Positions 1-8,055 of a stretch of DNA of 57,575 nucleotides are shown here, piece by piece (position 1 is the stretch's first letter; every line of letters starts with the position of its first letter). The notes beneath the pieces are model-generated. The model had not been told where the DNA came from. It saw only the letters and a program-made list of their open reading frames with translations, and searched no databases. The translations under genes were made by a program, and so were the position numbers. Source of the stretch: Bacteroidales bacterium UBA1680 (GTDB lineage Bacteria; Bacteroidota; Bacteroidia; Bacteroidales; UBA932); the NCBI GenBank assembly GCA_002320605.1, contig DCKG01000013.1, positions 1-57,575 of the forward strand, written 5' to 3'.

Positions 1-2
1 AA

Positions 3-158
3 GGGATGGATCTCTCTGTCGGTTCAACCAAAACCCTCCTGCATAACGCCGCAATGGTGGATCGATTTATTGCAATGTCCGGAAAATCCCCGAACATGCG
101 ATTTAATAACACTGATTTCAAAGAACTTTTATTCTACGGCGTCCGCGCCGGGGCGTAA
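3..158 (+). CDS. C-terminal end of an unidentified protein (partial)
   Basis: An open frame enters from the left edge and stops with TAA at 156-158, giving 51 visible residues. It reads GMDLSVGSTKTLLHN, then a stretch with MVDRFIAMSGKSPNM, and ends FKELLFYGVRAGA. The composition looks like genuine coding sequence, with mixed polar and hydrophobic residues and no rare-codon runs. I do not recognise the family. It converges with the MFS gene, whose stop lies only 3 bp away on the other strand. The start is outside the window. Confidence 0.45.
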   Translation, partial: GMDLSVGSTKTLLHNAAMVDRFIAMSGKSPNMRFNNTDFKELLFYGVRAGA

Positions 159-161
159 CTT

Positions 162-1415
162 TTATAAAATTAACGAACTATTGAATTTATGATTATTGTT
201 ATAATCTTTTTGATATGAATGATTCGCGACTATTATCATCATGCTCCCGCAGACCAGCCATACTATAGCCAGCCACATGAAAGCGAAATCCAGACCTACG
301 CTCTGCTTTAGGGCGCCCAAAATGACCGGAGCCAGCGATCCAACTCCGAATCCTATCATTATCATAACGCTAGAACAAGATGAATGCAGGCGTTCTGGAG
401 TGACATCGTAGAGGACAGTGTATGTGTTGGCATCGAAGAAAGCCCTGAAGAAACCGAACCCAAGAAGCCCGAAGTATACTAGCCATATTATTTTGCTGGA
501 ACTCATGATAACCAGGAATGGAGCGCCCAGGATCAATCCTGCTGCCTGAAGGAGCATTCTGGTTTTGTGATTCTTCCTTCCGAACTTGTCTGAAAGTGAT
601 CCGGCGATCAGTATTCCGAAGAAGGCAGCGAGATGGGTATAGAACATGGAATTGAAGCCTGCGCTGGCTAGGCTCTGACCAAAATTCTCATGCAGGAATG
701 TCGGCATCCAAGTCAGATAGCCGGTAAGTACGAAGATGAGTCCACTGAAGCCTAATGTGAGCATAAGGGCTGTAGGAGTAGAGAATACAACCTTGAATCC
801 TTCAAAGAAGTTCAGCTTATGGTCGGCCTCCTCAGAATCTGCAGCCTTTTTGTCCTTGAGCCTGAATATCATTATGATACCCCAGATGATGCCGACTGAG
901 CCGAAGATTAGGAAAGAGTACCTCCAACCATAGGCATCTGCTATTATGCCTGCAAACCAGCCAGAAAGAATGACTCCGATGTAGTAGGCGGTCTGATGAA
1001 TTGACATGGCGAGCGCCCTCGTGTCCGTGTGATATTGTCCCAGCAGCGAATAGTTGGCCGGACCGAAGAAGGCTTCTCCCCCACCTGTAGCCAGACTTCT
1101 TAACAGGACTAGAGTGATGAAGCTGCCGGCCAAGAATGTCCCTGTCGTCGCTAGACTCCAAAAAAGCAGGCTGATGGTGCACACCCATTTTTTTGAAAAT
1201 CTATCGCCTGCCCAGCCACCAATCGGAACCATGATGGCATAGAAAAGATTGAAAAGGGTAGCAATGAGGCCAATTGAGGTGTCGGACAAGCTCAGTGAAT
1301 CCCTTATGGCGGGTAGTACTGTGTTAAATACCTGCCTGTCTGCTTGGTTGAGAAGGTATGCCACCCAAAGGATGACTAGCACTTCCCATCTGTACTGTTT
1401 CTTGTTAGCGTACAT
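162..1415 (-). CDS. MFS transporter
   Basis: A major facilitator superfamily membrane carrier of about 417 residues, in the usual range for 12-helix MFS proteins. The N-terminal helix is followed by NQADRQVFNTVLPAIRDSL. The loop motif GGWAGDRFSKKW lies between helices 2 and 3, and a second copy, GSLSDKFGRKNHK, sits at the start of the C-terminal half. The substrate cannot be read from sequence; anion:cation symporter-like members are the nearest in appearance. The open frame extends upstream to a TTG at 1481, but a good Bacteroidota promoter lies over that stretch, so I take the ATG at 1415 (MYANKKQYRWEV). The upstream residues would be 5' leader. It is monocistronic and divergent from the nuclease-fold gene. 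Confidence 0.85.
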   Translation of the reverse strand: MYANKKQYRWEVLVILWVAYLLNQADRQVFNTVLPAIRDSLSLSDTSIGLIATLFNLFYAIMVPIGGWAGDRFSKKWVCTISLLFWSLATTGTFLAGSFITLVLLRSLATGGGEAFFGPANYSLLGQYHTDTRALAMSIHQTAYYIGVILSGWFAGIIADAYGWRYSFLIFGSVGIIWGIIMIFRLKDKKAADSEEADHKLNFFEGFKVVFSTPTALMLTLGFSGLIFVLTGYLTWMPTFLHENFGQSLASAGFNSMFYTHLAAFFGILIAGSLSDKFGRKNHKTRMLLQAAGLILGAPFLVIMSSSKIIWLVYFGLLGFGFFRAFFDANTYTVLYDVTPERLHSSCSSVMIMIGFGVGSLAPVILGALKQSVGLDFAFMWLAIVWLVCGSMMIIVANHSYQKDYNNNHKFNSSLIL

Positions 1416-1478
1416 CTTCCGTGATTTGTCTTGCGGATTTGCCGGTGCTGTTCCACATAAGTGTGTTGTAGTGTGGTG

Positions 1479-1513
1479 CAAATGTAGTCCTTTATTTTCT
1501 TAAGTCAAAAAAT
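1479..1513 (-). promoter_or_regulatory. Bacteroidota-type promoter for the MFS gene
   Basis: On the minus strand, TTTG is followed by exactly 19 nt and then TACATTTG (1486-1479), matching the TTTG-N19-TAnnTTTG consensus of the Bacteroidota primary sigma factor. Transcription would begin near 1473, downstream of the TTG codon at 1481. This decides the start of the MFS gene in favour of the ATG at 1415. Confidence 0.7.
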
Positions 1514-1719
1514 TTTTAAAATTATTTCTAAATTTGTAATTGAAATTAGCTTATCGCACCTAACGAGTATTCTCCAAGGTACCGAAGCTTAATGTTTTTT
1601 GTTTGTGCTTAAGCCTCGTAGAAGGCGGCCGCTTCTGAGTTTCCTTGAATATATTCACAACCGCACCAATCGCTATGCATATCGCTTCGTCAAGTTCTAT
1701 GACAATGACTTCAGATGCC

Positions 1720-2541
1720 ATGTCGGCATCCTCCTCGATGGAGTTCAGGCTCGGATCCTACAATCTGAGGGTGAGCTACCTCGACACTGACGATGACAAC
1801 GTCTGGCCTGTCCGCAGGCCGCGCCTGATGAAATCCATCAGGGACAACGCTTTCGATGTGGCCGGTCTTCAGGAGGCAGATGCCCGGATACAAGCGGATT
1901 TGAAGGATGAGTTCGGAGACACTTACTCTTTCTGGTTCTTCAGTCCGTACAGTAAAGACGGAACGGGGGACAAGGCTCACGGCATTATGTTCAGGACTTC
2001 TAATTTCGAGATTTCCGTGAAGCGTTTCTTTTGGGCTTCGGACACGCCTGCTTTCTGTTCTATGGCCGATGTCGGGCCTAAAGGGGATTACAAAAGGGGA
2101 GGTTGCTGCGCCGTGCTAACGCACATCGCCTCCGGAATACGCTTCTTCCTGATGTGCACGCACGCATGCTATAACGAAGAGCCGAACTCAAGGTATGCCC
2201 GGGTCTATCAGTTGATGGAGTCTGAATATAATCCCGAAGGTCTGCCTTCATTCTTTGTCGGGGATATGAACGCTGAGCCGGAATCCGAGGCTTCCCGTCT
2301 TTACCGGCGGTATTGGAATGATTCATTTCTTACGGTTGCCCAGTCTTCTCGTAACGGACTTGCGAACACGTATAATGGTTATGAGTGTCCTGTTGGAAGG
2401 AGCCGCATAGACTACCTTTATTATAGAGGTAAAGGGATCAATGTGCGGGCGTACAACTGCGATGGTTCGCTTTATGGTGGGAAGTATGCCTCCGATCATT
2501 TTCCGATAACTGCCGACATCATAATCAGCGGGAATGCTTAA
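1720..2541 (+). CDS. endonuclease/exonuclease/phosphatase family protein
   Basis: A metal-dependent phosphoesterase of the DNase I-like (EEP) superfamily, about 273 residues. The family signatures appear in order: LGSYNLR (metal-site Asn), GLQEAD (catalytic Glu), FVGDMNAEP (Asp/Asn pair), SRIDYLYY and the terminal YASDHFPI (catalytic Asp-His). Bacteroidota homologues are usually exported or metal-dependent hydrolases of unknown substrate. Here no convincing signal peptide is visible. The start is uncertain: the frame is open to a TTG at 1645, but the region before MSASSSMEFRLG reads like non-coding sequence. ATG 1720 or 1738 are both plausible. No obvious partner is nearby; the gene stands alone between the MFS gene and metH. 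Confidence 0.78.
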   Translation: MSASSSMEFRLGSYNLRVSYLDTDDDNVWPVRRPRLMKSIRDNAFDVAGLQEADARIQADLKDEFGDTYSFWFFSPYSKDGTGDKAHGIMFRTSNFEISVKRFFWASDTPAFCSMADVGPKGDYKRGGCCAVLTHIASGIRFFLMCTHACYNEEPNSRYARVYQLMESEYNPEGLPSFFVGDMNAEPESEASRLYRRYWNDSFLTVAQSSRNGLANTYNGYECPVGRSRIDYLYYRGKGINVRAYNCDGSLYGGKYASDHFPITADIIISGNA

Positions 2542-2691
2542 ACGACATCGGCTGGGGAGTTGACCCGGAAGTAATTTATCTCTGACATCGCTGAAAAATA
2601 TTCTTTGCATTCGTCAATTTCCGGGGCAATTTAGTTGTTAATTCTATTTTTTTATAAATTTTAGTAATATATTCCATTGTTTTAAATTTTA

Positions 2692-2722
2692 TTGGGATGT
2701 ATTTCTAGGAATTCTAACTTTG
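2692..2722 (+). promoter_or_regulatory. metH promoter, nearly leaderless
   Basis: TTG at 2692-2694, a 20-nt spacer, then TAACTTTG at 2715-2722. Only 7 nt separate the -7 box from the metH ATG at 2730, so the transcript must start at or within a few bases of the start codon. No cobalamin riboswitch-like structure is visible in the 190 bp between 2541 and 2730. Confidence 0.6.
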
Positions 2723-2729
2723 TATTAGA

Positions 2730-5700
2730 ATGATTCTTTCAGACGAAATACGCAAACGCATCCTCATCTTGGATGGGGCCATGGGGACTATGCTGCAGAA
2801 GCACGGCCTGCAGGGCAACAATGAAAAATTCAACCTTTCGAACCCAGAGGAAATACTGAATATTCATAATGAATATATTGAAGCAGGTGCTGATATAATT
2901 GAAACTAACACATTTAGCGCCAATAGACTATCTCAGATGCAATACGGGCTGGCGGACAGGGCTTATGATCTGGCTAGAGCGGGTGCTTCAATCGCCAGGA
3001 AGGCTGCTGATGAGGCTGCCGGAAGAACGGCTGGCGAGCCAAGGAAGGTCTGGATAGCAGGCAGCATGGGACCCACGGGGAAATCCCTGTCGCTAGCCCA
3101 GAACCTATCAGACCCTACCGAGCGGCCATATTCTTTCGACGAGATGGCCGAAGCATATTCCGAACAGGCTCGGGGGCTGATTGACGGCGGAGCCGACCTC
3201 CTTTTGCTGGAGACTTGCTTCGATGCGCTAAACACGAAGTCTGCCTTGTACGCAATCCGCAATATTTCTTCAGACATTCCCATTATCGTCTCTGTCTCCG
3301 CCAGCGACAAGAGCGGGAGGACTCTGACCGGTCAGACCATAGAAGCCTTCTACCATTCCGTATCACACGCAGGCCTACTGGCATTCGGGCTGAACTGCTC
3401 TCTTGGCGCTGAAGATCTTGCGCAACTGGTAGCAGAGGCATCTGCATGGGCTGAATGTCCTCTGATTTGTTATCCGAACGCCGGGCTCCCGAACGAGATG
3501 GGCGAATATGACGAAAAGCCTTCTGAAATGGCCTCGGCTATAAAGAAAATGGCTTTGGATGGAAACCTGAACATTGTCGGCGGCTGCTGCGGAACGACTC
3601 CGGAGCATATTCTCGCAATAGCCGAGGCTGTCCATGGGATAAAGCCTCGCTCTGCTGCGGAACGTTCAAGCATTCTTTATGTCAGCGGTCTGGAATCGGT
3701 GGAAGTAGACAAGGAGAAAAATAATTTCACGAATATCGGCGAGAGGACGAACGTAGCCGGCTCCAGGAAATTCGCCAAACTCATTTCTAGCGAGGATTAC
3801 GAAACTGCGCTTCAAGTAGCTGCGAATCAGATAGAAGTCGGAGCGACTATCATTGACGTGAACATGGATGATGCCATGCTGGATTCGACACTCGAGATGA
3901 CGAAATTCCTCCGCTGGATTTCCAGCGATCCTGCCGTCGCAAAAGCTGCGATAATGATTGACTCCTCGCACTGGGAGACTATTCTGGCAGGATTGAAGAA
4001 CGCTCAGGGTCGTTGCATCGTGAACTCCATTTCGCTTAAAGAAGGCGAAGAGACATTCCTGAACAAGGCCTTGGAAATAAAGGCTCTGGGCGGAGCCGTG
4101 ATCGTCATTGCCTTCGACGAAGAAGGGCAAGCTACAACTTACGAAAGGAAGATAGGAATATGCCAGAGGGCATATTCATTGCTAACTGAAAAGGCCCATT
4201 TGGAGCCGTCCGACATCATATTCGACGTAAATGTGCTTCCAGTAGGCACAGGCATTCCGGATCATGCCAGATACGGGGTGGATTTCATCGAGGCGGTTAG
4301 GTGGATAAAGCAGAATCTGCCAGGGGTCAGGACTTCCGGCGGAATATCCAACCTGTCATTCTCGTTCAGGGGCAACAATGCCGTGCGTCAGGCCATGCAT
4401 TCGGTATTCCTCTATCACGCCATCAATGCCGGGCTGGACATGGGCATAGTCAATCCTGCAATGCTGGAGGTATATGATGACATAGAGCCGAGCCTGCTGC
4501 GCTGCGTCGAGGACGTTATTCTGGACAGCGCCCCAGAGGCAACCGAAAGGCTTATTGAGAAAGCGAATGCCATGCAAAATGAGATGTTGAATCAAGCTCA
4601 GCATGACAATGCAGCATTGCAGTCTACCTCCGGTAATTCCGAACTTGACTCAGTACCCATTCCAGTAGAAGAACGCCTCGCCAATGCCCTCGTGAAAGGG
4701 GGATCCCCTACGTTGCAAGCCGACGTAATGGAAGCACTGCGTGAGAAAGGCCGCGCAGTGGACGTAATCGAGGGTCCGCTCATGAACGGCATGGCGAAAG
4801 TCGGGAAACTGTTCGGCTCCGGGAAAATGTTTCTTCCTCAGGTCGTAAAGTCGGCAAAAGTCATGAAGACCGCTGTCGCCATACTGCAGCCTTACATGGA
4901 GGAGGATTCCAACTATCAAACCTCACAGGAAGAACAATCCTCAGGACAGCCGAAAAGGAAAGGCTCTCAGCCTCTGAAAAAAGCTAAGCCCACCATCGTC
5001 ATGGCCACGGTCAAGGGCGACGTGCACGACATAGGAAAGAACATAACAAGCATAGTAATGACCTGCAATGGACTGAACGTCATTGATTTGGGAGTAATGG
5101 TGCCCAAGGAAGCCATACTGGCGGAAGCAGAGAAAGTCCATGCTTGCCTGATAGGGGTCAGCGGGCTGATCACCCCTTCACTCTACCAGATGGAAGAGCT
5201 TTGCAAAGAAATGGCTTCCAGGAATATGACTACTCCGCTCCTGATCGGAGGGGCGACGACATCTGCCCTGCACACTGCCGTCAAGCTGGCTCCGCTTTAC
5301 AGCCACGTATTCTATGGCAGTGATGCCTCTTCGAGCGCCGTCCTTGCCAGCAGGCTGGTTTCCGACAGGGATGCCACCGAGGCGGCAGAGCATGAGGCTC
5401 AACGCAAACTGCGAGAGCTGTATAAGCAGAGGCATAAGCCTGCAAGTGCTCAGAAGCCAGAGCCTTACCCTGCGAGGAGCTATGTCGTAGGCAATATATT
5501 CCAGAATATTAATGCAAGGCATCTTTCAATGGACGAAACACTTCCGTACTTCGACTGGAACCTGTTCTTCACCATCTGGGGAATGAAATCGCACGACACG
5601 GAAGAGGCGCGGAAACTAAAGGACGAGGCCACCGAGATGATCCGGAGGATGAAGCAGTCTGATGAATGTGTTACGACGCTCTGCGCCAGATTCGATGCTT

Positions 5701-6407
5701 GCCATGCCGAGGGGGATGACATAGTGGCGAAAGAATTCCGCCTGCCGATGCTGAGGCAGCCAGGAGGCCATTCCCTTTCCGATTTCGTCGCTCCCAACGA
5801 ATATGGATTCGACTCCCCCATGGGCATGTTTGCCATCAGCGTCCACGCATCCCGCCACCATGAAATCCCAACGTTCTCCGACAGTTCCCACCCGCAAGAT
5901 GGTCAAACGCACTTCACCCATTCCCATCCGCAAGGCTGCAGCTGCGAAGCGTGCAACAATGAATATTCCTCATTGCTGGAACGCTCGGTCCGCCTGACTC
6001 TCGCCGAGGCCGCTTCACAGTGGCTTGACTCCTGGATTGAAAACCGCCTAGGACAAAGATTTCCGGAAACCACCTCGCCAGAAGCGACATCGGAGAAAAG
6101 AGTTCTGACGCCGGACGGCAGGAGCATCAAGGTAATCAAACCGGCGGCAGGCTATGCATCCTGCCCGGACCACACTCTGAAACGAGACATTCTACGACTT
6201 CTTCCGGAAAGCGACAAGCTTGGGATAACCCTTCTTGACAGCTGCGCCATGATTCCGGACTCGACCATCTGCGGCCTCATATTCACGCATCCGGACGCAT
6301 TCTACCCCGATATCCGCCACATCGGTGAAGACGCCGTCAGCGAATATGCCTCTCACCGAGGCCTCTCCGACACCGAAAGGAACATCTTCCTCAGCCACCT
6401 GATCTAA
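2730..6407 (+). CDS. metH: cobalamin-dependent methionine synthase
   Basis: Transfers the methyl group of 5-methyltetrahydrofolate to homocysteine via methylcobalamin, in the cytoplasm. At 1225 residues it has full family length. Domain order: homocysteine-binding barrel (1-310) with zinc ligands in GLNCS near 223 and GGCCGTT near 283; pterin-binding barrel (about 325-590, NIGERTNVAGSRKF, IMIDSSHWE); cobalamin cap and Rossmann domain with GDVHDIGKN near 763 (His is the lower cobalt ligand); C-terminal SAM reactivation domain with KPAAGYASCPDHT. Oddities are a low-complexity linker after the cap (around 640-700) and a His/Cys-rich insert in the activation domain, HFTHSHPQGCSCEAC, replacing the usual DDY segment. 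It is transcribed alone from a promoter abutting the ATG. Confidence 0.95.
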   Translation: MILSDEIRKRILILDGAMGTMLQKHGLQGNNEKFNLSNPEEILNIHNEYIEAGADIIETNTFSANRLSQMQYGLADRAYDLARAGASIARKAADEAAGRTAGEPRKVWIAGSMGPTGKSLSLAQNLSDPTERPYSFDEMAEAYSEQARGLIDGGADLLLLETCFDALNTKSALYAIRNISSDIPIIVSVSASDKSGRTLTGQTIEAFYHSVSHAGLLAFGLNCSLGAEDLAQLVAEASAWAECPLICYPNAGLPNEMGEYDEKPSEMASAIKKMALDGNLNIVGGCCGTTPEHILAIAEAVHGIKPRSAAERSSILYVSGLESVEVDKEKNNFTNIGERTNVAGSRKFAKLISSEDYETALQVAANQIEVGATIIDVNMDDAMLDSTLEMTKFLRWISSDPAVAKAAIMIDSSHWETILAGLKNAQGRCIVNSISLKEGEETFLNKALEIKALGGAVIVIAFDEEGQATTYERKIGICQRAYSLLTEKAHLEPSDIIFDVNVLPVGTGIPDHARYGVDFIEAVRWIKQNLPGVRTSGGISNLSFSFRGNNAVRQAMHSVFLYHAINAGLDMGIVNPAMLEVYDDIEPSLLRCVEDVILDSAPEATERLIEKANAMQNEMLNQAQHDNAALQSTSGNSELDSVPIPVEERLANALVKGGSPTLQADVMEALREKGRAVDVIEGPLMNGMAKVGKLFGSGKMFLPQVVKSAKVMKTAVAILQPYMEEDSNYQTSQEEQSSGQPKRKGSQPLKKAKPTIVMATVKGDVHDIGKNITSIVMTCNGLNVIDLGVMVPKEAILAEAEKVHACLIGVSGLITPSLYQMEELCKEMASRNMTTPLLIGGATTSALHTAVKLAPLYSHVFYGSDASSSAVLASRLVSDRDATEAAEHEAQRKLRELYKQRHKPASAQKPEPYPARSYVVGNIFQNINARHLSMDETLPYFDWNLFFTIWGMKSHDTEEARKLKDEATEMIRRMKQSDECVTTLCARFDACHAEGDDIVAKEFRLPMLRQPGGHSLSDFVAPNEYGFDSPMGMFAISVHASRHHEIPTFSDSSHPQDGQTHFTHSHPQGCSCEACNNEYSSLLERSVRLTLAEAASQWLDSWIENRLGQRFPETTSPEATSEKRVLTPDGRSIKVIKPAAGYASCPDHTLKRDILRLLPESDKLGITLLDSCAMIPDSTICGLIFTHPDAFYPDIRHIGEDAVSEYASHRGLSDTERNIFLSHLI

Positions 6408-6524
6408 CCAATCACCCACATAGCCTCGCCCCACGCCAATCTTATCATATACAGGGGGGGGGTGAATAATTGCTATGTATAAAACGGGCAAAACTAGGTT
6501 CATATTAGGCAAATTTCGATATTG

Positions 6525-6557
6525 TTTGCAGTTCTAATTTCTTTATTTTTAAATTTG
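6525..6557 (+). promoter_or_regulatory. promoter of the lipid-modification operon
   Basis: TTTG at 6525-6528, a 21-nt spacer, then TAAATTTG at 6550-6557, followed by a leader of about 40 nt to the GT2 ATG at 6600. A nine-G homopolymer lies upstream at 6454-6462, outside the promoter core. Confidence 0.55.
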
Positions 6558-6599
6558 CATGAATGTTAACAATATTTTGCGGCCGCTTTAGCAAAAATT

Positions 6600-7373
6600 A
6601 TGACGAATAAGACTATTGGCTACGAGTTTACGATAGTTGTCCCAGTGTATAACGAGGAGGACAATATGGAGAGGCTGGAAAAGACTCTGGCCGATTATAT
6701 CCAGAAAGCGGTGCGGAAGGCCTGCGTTCTGTTCGTGAACGATGGGTCGAAGGATATGAGCCTCGAAGGAATAAAGGCCGCATGCGAGCGGAACCTGGAT
6801 TTCTATTACATAAGTTTCGTTAAAAACTGTGGGCTGAGCGCTGCAATCAAGGCAGGATTCGACTATTGCGAATCAAAACTCGTGGGTTACATCGATGCCG
6901 ACCTGCAGACTGCTCCGGAAGACTTCAACCTGCTACTGAAGGACATCGACCGCTATAGCATGGTCATAGGGATAAGGGCGAATCGCAAAGACTCATTCTT
7001 CAAGAATATGCAGTCGAAAATCGCCAACGGTTTCCGGAAGATGATGACGCACGATGGCGCCACAGACACTGGATGCCCGTTGAAAGTCTTGCACGCAGAT
7101 GTGGCGAAACGCATTCCAATGTTCAAGGGGATGCACCGATTCCTTCCTGCGCTGGTGCTGCTGCAAGAAGGCGGCTCTTACGAGCAGGTTCCGGTGAGGC
7201 ATTTCCCCCGCACGGCAGGAAAATCCAAATATCATCTTTGGAACAGGCTTATCGGCCCATTCAATGATTGCTTCGCATACAGATGGATGAAGCCTCGTTA
7301 CATCAACTACAAGGTCGGCGACGACAACATCTCCACGGCAGGCGGCCAAGGGCTGAGCCAGACTGAATCCTGA
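6600..7373 (+). CDS. family 2 glycosyltransferase, polyprenyl-phosphate sugar synthase type
   Basis: A GT-A fold GT2 enzyme of 257 residues resembling DPM1/ArnC/RgtE. These enzymes transfer a sugar from a nucleotide donor to polyprenyl phosphate at the inner face of the cytoplasmic membrane. Visible motifs are VVPVYNEEDN at the N terminus, LFVNDGSKD, GLSAAIKAGFDY and the DxD-type YIDADLQTAPED. Unlike ArnC it has no C-terminal transmembrane pair, so it is of the soluble DPM1 type. It is the first gene of a four-gene run, 25 bp before the LAB_N gene. Given the UDP-glucuronate epimerase and ArnT-like transferase that follow, the donor is probably UDP-galacturonate or a related sugar; this is inference. 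Confidence 0.85.
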   Translation: MTNKTIGYEFTIVVPVYNEEDNMERLEKTLADYIQKAVRKACVLFVNDGSKDMSLEGIKAACERNLDFYYISFVKNCGLSAAIKAGFDYCESKLVGYIDADLQTAPEDFNLLLKDIDRYSMVIGIRANRKDSFFKNMQSKIANGFRKMMTHDGATDTGCPLKVLHADVAKRIPMFKGMHRFLPALVLLQEGGSYEQVPVRHFPRTAGKSKYHLWNRLIGPFNDCFAYRWMKPRYINYKVGDDNISTAGGQGLSQTES

Positions 7374-7398
7374 AGCCAAACCGCAATGAGTGAATAAT

Positions 7399-8055
7399 AT
7401 GTTCCAAGGGATACCAAACTGGCTGATATTCACGATCGGGTTCATAGCCCAGTTTTTCTTCACTGCGCGCACGCTGCTGCAGTGGTTTCTGTCAGAAAAA
7501 GCCAAGAAGGTATCCTCCCCCACCTCTTATTGGATTTTCAGCGTCATAGGCTCCTGGACCATGTTTTTCTACGGAGTCTTGCGAAACGACTTCTCGATCA
7601 TCCTCGGACAGCTGATTTCATATTACATCTACCTCTGGAACCTGAATGCGAAAGGAGTTTGGAAGAAGCTTCACGCCATTCTTAAAGCTGTGCTCCTGCT
7701 CACCCCTGTTGCTGCCGTGATTCTTCTCTTGAAAGATGCCGGTTCGTTCCTCAGCAAATTCCTCAACAATGCAGACATACCACTCTGGATGGTCATCTAT
7801 GGCTCCGCAGGGCAGATAATATTCACTCTGCGCTTCATCTACCAGTGGGCATATTCAGAGAAGAAACATGAATCCGTCCTGCCTGCAGGGTTCTGGATGA
7901 TAAGCCTCTTAGGCTCGGCAGTCATAATCTCTTACGGGATATTCAGAAAAGACCCTGTGCTCATTCTAGGGCAATCCTTCGGCTTCATCGCCTACACTCG
8001 CAATCTAATGATATGGTATTCTTCAAAAAAGAAAGCGAATGCCGAAAAGCAATGA
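7399..8055 (+). CDS. LAB_N (lipid-A-disaccharide synthase N-terminal domain) membrane protein
   Basis: A small integral membrane protein of about 218 residues with two repeats of the LAB_N domain, each made of three helices. The repeats are marked by FIAQFFFTARTLLQWFLSEK near the N terminus and IIFTLRFIYQWAYSEK in the second half; the shared pattern is xxFxxRxxxQWxxSEK. The family is found beside GT2 and ArnT-type genes in many Gram-negatives, and its biochemical role is not settled (flippase or accessory factor are suggestions). The frame is open from a GTG at 7390; ATG 7399 is preferred. It overlaps the next gene by 17 bp, indicating translational coupling. Confidence 0.82.
   Translation: MFQGIPNWLIFTIGFIAQFFFTARTLLQWFLSEKAKKVSSPTSYWIFSVIGSWTMFFYGVLRNDFSIILGQLISYYIYLWNLNAKGVWKKLHAILKAVLLLTPVAAVILLLKDAGSFLSKFLNNADIPLWMVIYGSAGQIIFTLRFIYQWAYSEKKHESVLPAGFWMISLLGSAVIISYGIFRKDPVLILGQSFGFIAYTRNLMIWYSSKKKANAEKQ

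Noticed and set aside
1..191. Alternative frame running from the left edge to a TGA near 191
   Set aside because: Its residues (many Cys, Trp, Pro in the first part) look like non-coding translation; the frame ending at 158 is better.
2542..2729. Possible cobalamin or SAM riboswitch upstream of metH
   Set aside because: No B12-box-like or SAM-type core is visible, and the promoter box sits 7 nt from the ATG, leaving no room for a leader RNA.
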